Of a stretch of 64,000 bases of DNA, positions 1 through 10,107 are shown piece after piece (the stretch's first letter is position 1; every line of letters starts with the position of its first letter). The notes below the pieces were generated by a model. That model did no database searches and was not told the origin of the DNA. It worked only from the letters and a program-made list of their open reading frames with translations. Source of the stretch: Margaritispora aquatica (Eukaryota > Ascomycota > Leotiomycetes > Helotiales > Discinellaceae); assembly GCA_007644065.1 (NCBI GenBank), contig VJWN01000001.1:1750340-1814339 (forward strand), in the 5' to 3' direction. The position numbers were made by a program, and so were the translations under genes.

Positions 1-127
1 ATTCAATATTTGATATCCAGGATGGCCATCTCGAACGGATGCTTTCTCAGTGATGAAAGGAAAGAAGTGCCGTGGGCAAGTAAACCCAGAGAAGCAGACT
101 CATGATCATCATCATGATCATCATCAT

Positions 128-2204
128 CTACAACTCTCGATAATCACTCGGTCTGGCCCTGCGCTGGCGTCCTTGGTGACGATGCGGATTTACTGGCTTC
201 CTGAAATACGCATTGTCTTCCTCATTTGGCAGCGGCTCTGCAAAGATGGTCTTTTGCTGGTTGGCGAACGCAGGCATGCCATTTGCAAGTCCATTTGCAT
301 TGGGCATTCCATTGACGTTGCCATTCACATTGCCTTTTGCCATGCCATTTGCATTCATGTTCATGTTTGCATTAAAATTTCCTCCACGTCCCATGCCGTT
401 GTTCATGCCCATGCCAGCGCCGTTCATACCATTCCCATTACCATTGCCTCCTCGCCCGTTGGCCATGCCCATACCCATGCCGCCATTTCCAGCTACGTTC
501 ATGTTCATGTTGTTGCCCATAGGCATCCCGCCCATGTTGTTCATCATGCCCATACCATACATGTTCATCATGGGATTCATCATCATATTGGGCATGCCAG
601 GCATGAATCCATTCATCATTGGCATACCGTTGAAACCATTACCACCGTAGAAGTTCTGGGGCATGTTGAACATGTTAGGGAATCCGTTCATGCCATTCAT
701 CATCTGTTGTTGCTGCTGTTGCTGCTGTTGCTGCGCGAGCATGGCTTGTTTCTGTGCTGCTTCCTGTTGCTGCATGGCCTTAGGTCCTTTAGGGATTTTG
801 GGATTCTCAAGTAGTTCATCTGCTGGTCGCTTTTTTGGGTTTAGAGGTGCTGTTGCGATGTTTACCGTTGCGGTTGGTGGTGAGTTGCCCTTCACAGATT
901 GTGATTTGGGTGAACTAGGTGACTTGACGGCCTCTGCAGGTGGTGATGGCGATTTGGACTTAGTCTTCACCATGTCAACTCCAGCTGGCGCCGTTTCAGG
1001 AACTACGCTTGGACTTTTCGAGCGCTCCTTTTTGAGAGCCGCCGTCTTTTCTTCGAGATATTCCTTTATCTTGGTAGATGTCTCATCATCAGGCTTAAGA
1101 TCATCAAGTAGCACACCCTCAGTCTGGCAGCCAGGACAGGTGAAATCGCTCTCGATGAGCGCATTAGTGATGCACTCATTGCAATATGTCTTCTCACAAC
1201 AGGGCGTCTTCATTGGGTCTATGAATACTCTCTTGTCGATCGAACACTCCAATCCCTTCTCCTGCAATTCCTTGTCTCCTAGCGCCGCTGCCTTTTGGGC
1301 TGCTGCTGACGACTTGGTCTTTGCTTGAAATTGTTCCCAGGACGCCTTATCCGGCTCTGCAACAACAAACTGTCCTTCTGCATTCACCATGACACCTGAA
1401 GGTGGCTTGGAATCATCCGATCCATCACCAGAAAGAATTGGCTTGTCTACAGTCTTCAAAAAAGATCTGGGAATACCAGTAGTTCGCTTGATACGAGGCT
1501 TGTTCTCCCAATTGGGATCATCATTTGTAGGACACTCCTTAATCCAGTGCCCTTTCTCTCCACACCTATAGCATATGTAACCCATTGGAGGTTCATTCTC
1601 TGAACTATGTTGTGGTTTCTTATTGTGATAGCTCACGGGTACTTTGGCAAGTCTAAAGATAATTAGCATAGTTTCTCACAACAGAAGCGGGTAAACTTAC
1701 TTTCCCATGTCCTCCAATTGGTTTGACCATTGTTCACTCGATTGTTGGAACATGACGGCCATGCGCTCTTCTTCAGTCATGGAACTGTTCATTTGAATTG
1801 TTGCAGCGGGTGCGGATTTGGCAGTAGACTTGGCTTGCTCTTTGCGCGATTGATTCTTTGCATTTACTGGCATTTTACCAGTCATGTAACGCTGAGCCCT
1901 ACCGGCACCCTTCTTCATAGCAGGTAATCGTCGCGCGATGACAGATGTAGAACGAGGAATAATTGCTGTATCGTCATCGTATTCTACTTAATGTTAATAA
2001 TAGCACAGGTTAAATTCACGAATAATGCTTACCATCTTTGCCATCTTCATCAAAGATTGCGAGGTCGAAATCTGTTCCATCACCAAGTCCGCTCTTGATG
2101 ATAATGTCACGCTTGAGTTCAAAAACGGATATGCCAGTGCCATCAAACTCAACTCGGGAAGCTTCCCTCTGGGACTTGAACTTGTAAAATACCGAGGACG
2201 ACAT
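128..2204 (-). CDS. mpe1: MPE1/RBBP6-type cleavage and polyadenylation factor subunit
   Basis: Three exons (2204-2033, 1983-1701, 1652-128) join in frame to 659 residues. The order is an N-terminal DWNN ubiquitin-like domain (residues about 1-77, opening MSSSVFYKFKSQ), a conserved IIPRSTSVIARRLP stretch, a CCHC zinc knuckle (CYRCGEKGHWIKEC, near residue 178) and a RING/U-box-like finger (cysteines from about 287, motif CCEKTYCNEC). This architecture is diagnostic of Mpe1/RBBP6, a nuclear subunit of the cleavage and polyadenylation factor that acts in mRNA 3'-end formation and may have E3 ligase activity. The C-terminal third is low complexity: an 11-residue glutamine run, then Met/Asn/Gly-rich repeats (about 200-720). 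Both introns have GTAAG donors. A divergent DUF1993 gene lies upstream. The family assignment is strong; the exact C-terminal repeat length may vary between strains. Confidence 0.95.
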
Positions 2205-3052
2205 GTTGAAAAATGTAATGTAAGTATCGAGGTTGATGAGGTTGAGAGTCGAAATCCAGCTGTTGTATTAGAGACAAGACGGTGCTATATCGAATGCACT
2301 CAAGAAATGCAGTTCAAATGCTCAGCGATTAAGCACTTCTGATCAGTAGTTCTCAGGACAAAGAAAAGGAGGGGACAGATGATATTGAGTTGAGCGACCG
2401 TTGCAGATCAAGATTCTTCTTTCTCTTCTTCTTGTTTTTTTTCTTTCCGTTCAGCAGGGAACGAGAGTGAATACAAATCTGATTGCGATCACCAGAGATA
2501 AACTCTTGGTGACGGGAAACAAGCTCTGTGAAGTTGAAAAAGAAATGATGTACAAGACTGCAGCTGAGCTGCGATGTGTGTAATGCAAACTGTTCCTCAG
2601 GTTGTTGGTCCTTCTCCACGACGCAAACTAATGACTGAATACCTCCACGAGTTCTCCTTTTCTTCCTGCCAACTCAGCTTTGCTTCTCCACCCCACGTAT
2701 AAATTCGAGAGACGGCGGTATCCAAGACGATATAATGCGCTTTCGACTTTGGCGCAAATGAGGGTCGATATCGTTTGGATGGTTCGCAGATGAGGTCGTG
2801 ATTGTCGTGATGGCGAAGATGGTTTGAGGTTGAGAGAAGGGCGAGTGGTGGAAATCCTTTGTTGCTTCCTCCCTCTAGGCTGACAAATTCTTGAGCTAAC
2901 ACTCGTGTCACATGACTCGCTTTTTAACCGGTGGGGTGTTTAAGTATGATTCAAGAATGGGATATAGAAATGAAGACAAGAGTCATATTTTAAGAATAAT
3001 TTCATTCGAATCACTCGCTGATAGTCATTCTCACATTATACTCTACTTCAAA
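2205..3052. promoter_or_regulatory. Divergent intergenic region between mpe1 and the DUF1993 gene
   Basis: About 850 bp between two start codons pointing apart, so it should carry both promoters and 5' leaders. It holds a T/C-rich run near 2410-2450 and no open frame with protein-like composition. No defined TATA box or other element could be assigned with confidence. Confidence 0.5.
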
Positions 3053-3574
3053 ATGGTTTACACTCTTTATGACAGCACTATTGTGATTGCACAAAACCTC
3101 CTCAAGAGCCTCACCCACGTCCTCAAAGAAGCCGAGAAACTCCCTAATGCCAACACCTTCCTCACGGCTCGTCTTCACGAAGACATGTACCCATTACCCG
3201 ACCAAGTCCGCCTCGCAACTCAATTCTGCGAGAACATGGCAGCGCGACTGGCAGCTCGAGAAGCAGTGACTTTTGAAGGCAACACAAGCCTCACAACATA
3301 TGCCCAATTCCACGAGCGCATCCAGCTCGTGCTAAAGACGCTCGATGAAGCCGACAAGGACGTCGTAAATCAGCAAACCGATGTGGTTGGCCCTACACCA
3401 TTGGGGCCGAAGAAGACGGTGGATATGAGTGCTGCAACGTATGTTCACAGCATTGTGTTGCCGAACATCTACTTCCATGTTGTCACTGCATATGGCATCC
3501 TTCGCAAGGAGGGAGTGACGCTGGGAAAGTTAGATTATTACAATGGCTTCCTTGGCCAGTTTGCAAATTTGTAA
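3053..3574 (+). CDS. DUF1993 family protein
   Basis: Single exon of 173 residues beginning MVYTLYDSTI. The start at 3053 is preferred over an in-frame ATG at 2912 because homologues of this family start with a short M-x-x-LYD segment and the extension has no protein-like character. The helices with LLKSLTHVLKEAE, LPDQVRLATQFCENMAAR and YFHVVTAYGILRKEGV fit the DUF1993 fold, a helical-bundle family common in fungi and bacteria and related to DinB-like bundles. The family has no established biochemical role. No signal peptide or membrane segment is seen, so it is probably cytosolic. Family call is good; function unknown. Confidence 0.85.
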   Translation: MVYTLYDSTIVIAQNLLKSLTHVLKEAEKLPNANTFLTARLHEDMYPLPDQVRLATQFCENMAARLAAREAVTFEGNTSLTTYAQFHERIQLVLKTLDEADKDVVNQQTDVVGPTPLGPKKTVDMSAATYVHSIVLPNIYFHVVTAYGILRKEGVTLGKLDYYNGFLGQFANL

Positions 3575-6500
3575 TATGCTCGATGGTCTCGTCTTGAATC
3601 GAAAAGTCCGTCACTAGAATGGCTGGCAACAACAAGCGTGCACTACAGCAACGAAGTATCTAGAAGTACTACACTCCACTCAACATAGCAAATCCACAAG
3701 AGCCAGTTGGATAAAATTCTGACCTGATAACCCATAGTGGTGGATCAATGATTGATCATACGCTAGCTAGAGAGACATCTCCTTCACCAAATATTCAAGG
3801 TTTGAGTTCAGCACTTCAAATTGTTACATTCCCTACAAGTTTTTCCAGCTGTTCAGAACTATTCACCAGTCCCTTCTCGTTTCTAATTACTTTCCTTTTG
3901 TTTTTGCTGCTTACAAGACTACCACACTCCTTTCAACTTCAATCACAGCTGTCAGCTTTGATCTTTGCTGCCAATTCCAACCTACTTTCGAAACAGTTAT
4001 TTTCCTCCTACTGTTTCAAAACTATTCGTCCACCAGTGGATCTGCTCCTCCTACAATTCAAATGTTACAGTGGTTAAGCTTAGCTTATCGAGTCGTAGCT
4101 TCTTGTATGGACGCCGTAGGCTGCTAGATCTAATCAAGCTGAGACTTGAAAACTGTGAGGATAACCTTCAGTTCGTCACGAAGATTTGACTTAATATCAA
4201 GAATGCTAGAGCCTTCGAATTTAGGCTCGTTGCAGACAGCTGAGCATGGACTGTACGGATGAACTTTTGGAAAACGATGGCTTTGGAAACAGCTTGACTC
4301 GTTGAAGAAGTATTGGGCAAGGTTAACAACGCTCACACCAGCAGATCTCTCCTGCACAATAGTATTGAAGTTGTAAATGAGTTTTTATCGTATGCAGTAG
4401 TGCTAGAAGGAGGTTTCTTTGCAATTACGAGGTGCCTGCCAGAGGGAATAAATCTTCTTGGTGGCCAACGCTAGAATTTCTGAATAATTGATGACCTTTC
4501 TGGCAGGTCAAAGTCCTCGAAGAAGTGTAGTTGGATGTTGATATCTGTTTCAAGGAGTCAGACTCAGCTGGTGCATATATTGGGATCTCATTATGCTGGA
4601 TAACCCTATTTTCCAACAGCAAAGTCTGGGCTGGGGATGTCGTTGTGAACAGATCAGGTGGCATATCATCACCAGTTGATCCAGCGGTTGGAAACGAAAG
4701 CTCGCAGCTCTTAGTGAGTCAGAGTTCAAGGAAATTGGCCAGTGTCATATGTTAGCGGTCGTTAGTTTGTTCTTTGGGAGAAATTGACCCAGACAGCTGC
4801 TGCTATGAATGCCGATGGTTGTCAAACAACGCTAGGGTGGCTTTGGTATCGCGAAGAGGGGCTCATCAAGGATTCTTATAGCAAAGTAGAATCACCCATG
4901 GACTCCGAAGGCCATGGTCTCGGAAATATATGTTGTGTTTTATCTTCTCAGGCTGCTCTTCAGGTCAAGTTCTTCTCTTTGGAGCTCGTTGATCGCTCCT
5001 TGGCATTGCGATAAGCGAATCCAACAAAGCTAAGTGGAAGTTCTGCTCTTCGAATTCATCGAAGCAGGACATGGAGAAGTTTGTCCGAAATCTATCCATA
5101 GCCATTGTTTAGAGAAGGCTGGAATTGTGCTCTGCGGAAACAATCAGTAAAAAGTTTCTAGCGCATTACTAGGGTCTCGGAAAAAGGCACCTACCTTGAT
5201 GATTTAAACGTTGACTTTTACATGTTGCCATGGTGTGTTGAATGCTGGTGCCAGGTGCTTGGAGAGACGTTCTTTTGAAGACAAACCTACCCAAGCATGA
5301 ATTTTTTAGTGTCTGCAGCTTTCAGCCAGTCATCAACCTTCGTGTTTCTGCCTGCTGCACGAGGTCCTTGTTGGAAACATCATGCTCGACGGAGATCCTA
5401 TAAAGCAGATAGTCAGCAACAAACATCACCAAACAAAGCTGCTCTATGGTCTTGAACAATGGAAAAGATGGTCGTTACTTCCTGACGTAACGCTTGGGGA
5501 TCGGTGCTGTTGTCTATCACAGATTTATCTCTGCTGGCAAAGGTTTGAAAGGATACGACAACAAGGAGAGCCACGTCGACAGCAATCGCCCCTGCGAACA
5601 CAAGTGGCATCTCTTCCTGATTCGGGTGATACAGAGGGGTTAGAGAATATGGAAAAGTAGAGCAAGCTTACTGACCAATTCGCTCCTGTTGAAAGTGTTT
5701 GCTTGGCCCTCAAAATACCTCTTCGACATTTCCCAGACTGTACTGAATCCTCAGCGAACCTGGAACATTGGTCTAATGGAAAGACAAAATGCAGAAGCTA
5801 AGATAGGTATCAGATGAAAGCTGACGCAAGATCAGCCGTAGCTGCTGAAACTGCAGACTGTTGAAGTTAACGTGTTTTCTGCTCGAGAATCCACCAACCG
5901 AAACAAGCAGGAACGCTTTCGCAGGTGTTAGAAACGCGGGGAACGAGCCACTCGTTCACGTTTGGCTTGAATAATTGTCATTAAAAAAGGTCGTTGAGGA
6001 AGTCACGATGTGTTTCTTGTTGACGTTGATGGTGGTGGTGGTGGTGGTGGTGAGAAATTTCAAATTTCAAATTTGGTGTTGAAGAGAAGGAGGCTCGCTG
6101 AGGTACTAGTGTAATTTTGGACTACTCACCACGACTGCTTAGTCGTCGACACAGAGATATCATGCGGTTTTCATGTTTTTCGAAGAGTTCAGAGTAATGA
6201 GCACTATTTCGTGTGTTATATTTTCGAGATTGGAACAAAATATATGTCCTATCATTTTTTCGTAGCTGGAGCAAGTGGTCATATACAAGTTGCCGACTAG
6301 GAGAGACAATTGAAAGGTTTGACTACTGAACTGCAAGAAGATATACCTTTCAATGATCGGAAAGGGGTGTTAACCTCATAATAGGACGCAGAGCAGAATG
6401 TGAGTTCGTGTATCTCAGATGTTCTAGACGTGTCTCCATGTCTGCCCATCACTAAGTCACAACAGACAACTCGACGAATGCTTCACCAATAAGTCGGTAA

Positions 6501-6943
6501 TACCAAGAAGCCAAAGAAACTATATCACAGCAAATAATACCAAACTTATACCAGATAACAAAATAATATTACTACTACTCTTGAGGGCTGTAAAACTCCA
6601 TGCGTGCTAACTAAACGCTGTACGTCGGGGTATATGTGCTAAATAATCAACCTGTACCTCCAAACCAATGCTGAAATTCAAATCCGCTCGCTGACGAGAA
6701 GATATTAAAGAAACGCAAATCATTATCTACCATCCTATTAGTCCATCGTTATCAAATTCCATGAATCGTGAAAATCAAAGGACCAGCCCATGCCCATCTA
6801 ATGCCTCAGGTCCTGCCACAACCCCCAATGTGATATTGAATCCTAATGCACTCCAATTAAAAGTATTTCATGCCAATGCTGCGCTATGCATTCTTTTGGT
6901 CAACGATCCACTTGTGGATCACTTTGCGGCTGTCATTACTGTA
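3575..6943. other. Gene-poor stretch, possible decayed coding traces on minus strand
   Basis: About 3.4 kb without a gene I can defend. Short minus-strand open stretches (for example 5610-5413 and 4357-4130) have somewhat protein-like composition but are split by stops and share no consistent frame. The longest resembles a hydrophobic start followed by a helical region, as in N-termini of some fungal NACHT or ankyrin proteins, but the match is too weak to name. A GGT microsatellite sits at 6031-6052, followed by a repeated aaatttc motif. Confidence 0.4.
6031..6052 (+). repeat. (GGT)7 microsatellite
   Basis: Seven uninterrupted GGT units, followed at 6054-6075 by three copies of an aaatttc-like heptamer. 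It is intergenic and probably a simple slippage repeat. Confidence 0.9.
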
Positions 6944-7876
6944 TTAAACCGCTTCCTCATCGTCCTCGTCAATATTCTTTCTCCTGACCACAACTCTTCG
7001 ACCTCGTCTTTTGGAGACTGTTTCAGCATCCCAGACACCCGCAAACAGGTCATCGCATTCGTCCTCGTCCTCACTGTCAAAAACGACATCCCCATTTGCT
7101 TCGTCAATCGTGATTGATTTGCCCATCTCAATAGGTTCATACACACCCAGATCATTACTCTCTCCATCCTCATATGCACTGTTTCCGTCCTCCCAGCTGA
7201 CCCCCAGGACCACACGTTTCATCTCCAGGATGAATTTACCAATCTTGTAGCGCTGAGCCAGCTCTTTCGCATCTACATATTTCCAGCCAAGAATGGTATT
7301 GCAAACGGTACAGCTCACATCAGCCACGACATGTGCTCCCGTGAGGAGCTCTCTGTTTACTGATCGGCCGACCTTTGTGTTTACTAACTCAGACTTGGGC
7401 TTCGTCTTGGTCTTCCAGTTATATGGAGCGGTGAGAGCTGGAGAAACGAGATATGCGCGACCATGGCGACCAGTAAAGCCCTTGCTGACTATTTGAGATG
7501 CAAATGCAATGTCTGTTGAGCAACCCAAGCACTTCAACGTATTTGGCTGTACTCGGCAAAGTTTCTGCACAGGTGGTAGCGGCTGGATGTCAGGTATCTT
7601 CCTTAAAGCATCTTTTTGTAGCGCTTCGTGTAGTATGCCCTTGCCTTTCCAATTTGGTAGTGTGAAGAGAGCATTTGGCGGGGAGGAGGAGGGTGTTGTA
7701 CCGGGGGATGAAGTAGGAGAGCTGTACAAAGAAGGGACCGAGGCTTCGTTGTAGGTAGTGGTTGTGCTTGACTCTCTCCGGTGATATGGATAGTTGAATG
7801 GAGGGAGGAGGTAAGTCGCAAACGGAGGTCTAGGTTCAGAAACCATTTCCGCAGACTTTTTCTGTCTGCGAAGCAC
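6944..7876 (-). CDS. Yippee/Moh1-domain zinc-binding protein
   Basis: Single exon, 310 residues. A Ser/Pro/Thr-rich N-terminus (residues 1-90) leads to a Yippee-type zinc module: a first CxxC (KCLGCSTDIAF, about residue 115), a conserved GRHGRAYL segment, then GAHVVADVSCTVCNTILGWKYV with the second CxxC about 70 residues later. Yippee domains bind one zinc with four cysteines and share the fold with Mis18 and cereblon. The C-terminus departs from small Yippee proteins: an acidic stretch (SEDEDECDDL), a basic patch (KRRGRRVVVRRK) and an acidic end, suggesting a nuclear protein. Fungal relatives are largely uncharacterised. It is divergent from the antizyme gene. The domain call is strong; the role is open. 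Confidence 0.88.
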   Translation of the reverse strand: MLRRQKKSAEMVSEPRPPFATYLLPPFNYPYHRRESSTTTTYNEASVPSLYSSPTSSPGTTPSSSPPNALFTLPNWKGKGILHEALQKDALRKIPDIQPLPPVQKLCRVQPNTLKCLGCSTDIAFASQIVSKGFTGRHGRAYLVSPALTAPYNWKTKTKPKSELVNTKVGRSVNRELLTGAHVVADVSCTVCNTILGWKYVDAKELAQRYKIGKFILEMKRVVLGVSWEDGNSAYEDGESNDLGVYEPIEMGKSITIDEANGDVVFDSEDEDECDDLFAGVWDAETVSKRRGRRVVVRRKNIDEDDEEAV

Positions 7877-9168
7877 TCCAGAAGTATAATAAATGAGGTA
7901 GAGACCAAAAATCTGTTACTCGTAGACTTAGTAACTTAGCAAGGAACGAGAGGGGTAGTTAAGCCAGAGAGTAAGTAACTCTTGTAGCAAAGTGACCCTA
8001 ACGTCTGGCGTGCAGGCGGTCACATTCACTTCTTGAGAAGCAAGTCATAGTTTCTAGGTCTTGGGGGGCGTGGCCTATAAGACTTTGGCGTAAAAAGAGG
8101 TCATTCATGCTGGTCCGATGTAGCCGTTGGGCCTACGAAGTGATCGTCTCACAAGAAAGCCACCCCTCTATGCAGTAACAGTAGTTCCTGAGGAGCATGT
8201 CCGGGCTCTCTACGGAACAACGATAAGATAGACATCCTTGGCCTTTTATTTTCTACAGCATGAAATTATGGATGTATCTCTATGTACCTTATTTGAGACA
8301 TGTTTGTTACAATAAGTGTTTATGACACAAAGTAACATTTTCGAGCTCAAAAGAATTTATGCAATAAAAGGACACAACATGTCAGCGACATCGGATACTA
8401 TGGATTTATTGCTACTACTTGGTGAAACCGATACAAGAGTCTCGTTCAGATTCATGAACCGGTTGCCCGCGCTTATCCGGCTTGACCGTATCATCATGTG
8501 CCAAAAGAGAACAATGCTGCATGTCATGTATTGGAAGGGATACAATCACGTCGGGCGTCTCTGTATTCGTTACTCGCTTTGAAACGATCTGACTGGGTAT
8601 CCCAGCCGAATGATGTGTCTTTGTTCCATTATAAATCCATTCATATCACATCATGCGTTGTGTACGGAGATAGGTACCTAAGGTAAGGTTGTGAAGCATC
8701 TCGATCGGTAGATGTAAAGTCATGAGGTGTATAAAGATTCTCTCCATATATGAATTCGGCTGTGTATTGTTCTCCATCCTTACCGATCACTAATATAACA
8801 TACTTCATCTTTGAATATAAGGAAGAAGAGCTACTATATTTCGTACCTAAAATACCAGTGATATTATTGCATTACTGATGATGACTAATCGATCGATTGT
8901 CTCATGTGACTAATTGAATGTTTGAGCCTGAGGCATTAAAAGCGGAGACTCCAGTATTTTACGGCTTCAACAAACAAAACCATCCCACCACCATTTTCAC
9001 CGCTGATCATTGCAACCAACACGACCTCATTCCACCGAGAACTCAATTTCAGCATCAACCGCCTCACCCGCTTCCAATTACGCTAGTTAATCTCGAACAT
9101 CTTCAGCCTCACTATCACTTAAACCCCCAAGAAACCATTTCCCGTCGCAACCGTGGCAAAATCGAGCA
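7877..9168. promoter_or_regulatory. Divergent region between the Yippee gene and the antizyme gene
   Basis: About 1.3 kb containing both promoters. An ATG at 8918 opens a 102-codon frame that runs past the antizyme start and ends at 9226; if transcription begins upstream of 8918 this would be an overlapping upstream ORF. A palindrome-rich short stretch (ggtacctaaggtaagg) lies near 8673. No other element is assigned. Confidence 0.4.
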
Positions 9169-10107
9169 ATGGCGCCCAGTAAAAACGACAGTCAGTCGAG
9201 TAGTAATTGTTATGGCGAGAATGTAGCCTCCAAGGTCAACATTCTCGCCTCGGCCTACTGCGTCGACTCCTCTGCCCGTCTTACAGGCTTCCATTACTCC
9301 ACTACCGGGGCCGGCGGTATGTGTTCTCGTCCTCCCCTCCACCACATGGTGGAAGTTACACATCTCGGAATATATACTGACAATTGTATCGTAGGGGCCC
9401 AGTGGTATCCCTGAGGTCGGCTCGGGGTATCTAACACCACCTTCAAGTCCCCCACTCGCGGCACTTACCTCTGCAAACGAACTCGCAATACTCAATCGGA
9501 AGCGCGACAATGGCAGAAGGAAAAGCCGTAAAGAGGGGGCAGCGTATGCAATTCGGGGAGAGTGTGAGAGGCTCTTCTGCGAGACCATGAAATCCGTATT
9601 CCTTGGTGACGAAGGACACACGGCTGACAATGGCTCTATCGAATTGGGTGCGGACGGATACTCACCTTCTGACGAAAGGCTGGATGTCCAAGGCAGTTAT
9701 TTTGCTCGACCACATACCATCGACGCTTGGATCGAGGTTTGGGATTACGTCGGCGGATGCAGCTTTCGAGGATATGTTGGAGGGAACGGGGACCAAAAGT
9801 CTCTATTTGCCTTCTTCGATTCCTCGATTGTTGGTCGGGACATGAAGCAAGGGTCAGTTGTGGTTTCTTTGTGAATTCGAATAATGCTGACTGAAATAGA
9901 CTGATGGCATTGATTGAGCTTGCTGAGACTGTGTTCGCAGTATCACAAGTTGTGATCTGCCTAGATCGATCAACCACAGAAAGTGATCACAAGGCATTTC
10001 TAAAGAGTCTCCGATGGGTTGGTTTCGAACTTATCACTCTGGACATGTGGGCCAATGATCACGGCGTCACAAGCGATAAGTGGCTGTTCATGGGTATGGA
10101 AATGTAA
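9169..10107 (+). CDS. oaz: Ornithine decarboxylase antizyme, +1 programmed frameshift
   Basis: Exons 9169-9316, 9395-9852 and 9900-10107. The zero frame from ATG 9169 makes only 55 codons and stops at TGA 9412-9414. Skipping one base (T9412) after CCC opens a second frame of 215 residues, giving about 270 in total, as expected for antizymes. The second frame carries the family core: a VGSGYLTPPSSPP segment, DAWIEVWDYVGG, SLFAFFDSSIVGRD, a LMALIELAE helix, VVICLDR, and the C-terminal signature WVGFELITLDMW followed by VTSDKWLFMGMEM. Antizymes bind ornithine decarboxylase, target it to the proteasome without ubiquitin and inhibit polyamine uptake; polyamines stimulate the frameshift, closing a feedback loop. 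Intron 1 is 78 nt (multiple of three, no stop) and ends 14 nt before the CCC; intron 2 is 47 nt with a GTCAGT donor. Confidence 0.93.
9406..9418 (+). promoter_or_regulatory. +1 ribosomal frameshift site (TAT CCC TGA G)
   Basis: The zero frame reads TGG TAT CCC TGA; the productive frame resumes at GAG (9413). A slow UGA stop in the A site with a Pro codon in the P site is the same layout as the UCC-UGA site of most antizymes, with CCC in place of UCC. The sequence just 3' (ggtcggctcgggg) is GC-rich and could act as a stimulator, but no clear pseudoknot was identified by eye. Confidence 0.88.

Noticed and set aside
50..1328. Several long plus-strand open frames (for example 50-814, 213-650, 663-1328)
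   Set aside because: They are antisense readings of the repetitive mpe1 tail; poly-Cys and poly-Leu composition comes from the CAG and ATG-rich repeats.
2912..3052. In-frame N-terminal extension of the DUF1993 protein
   Set aside because: The extension has no conserved features and the second Met matches the family start.
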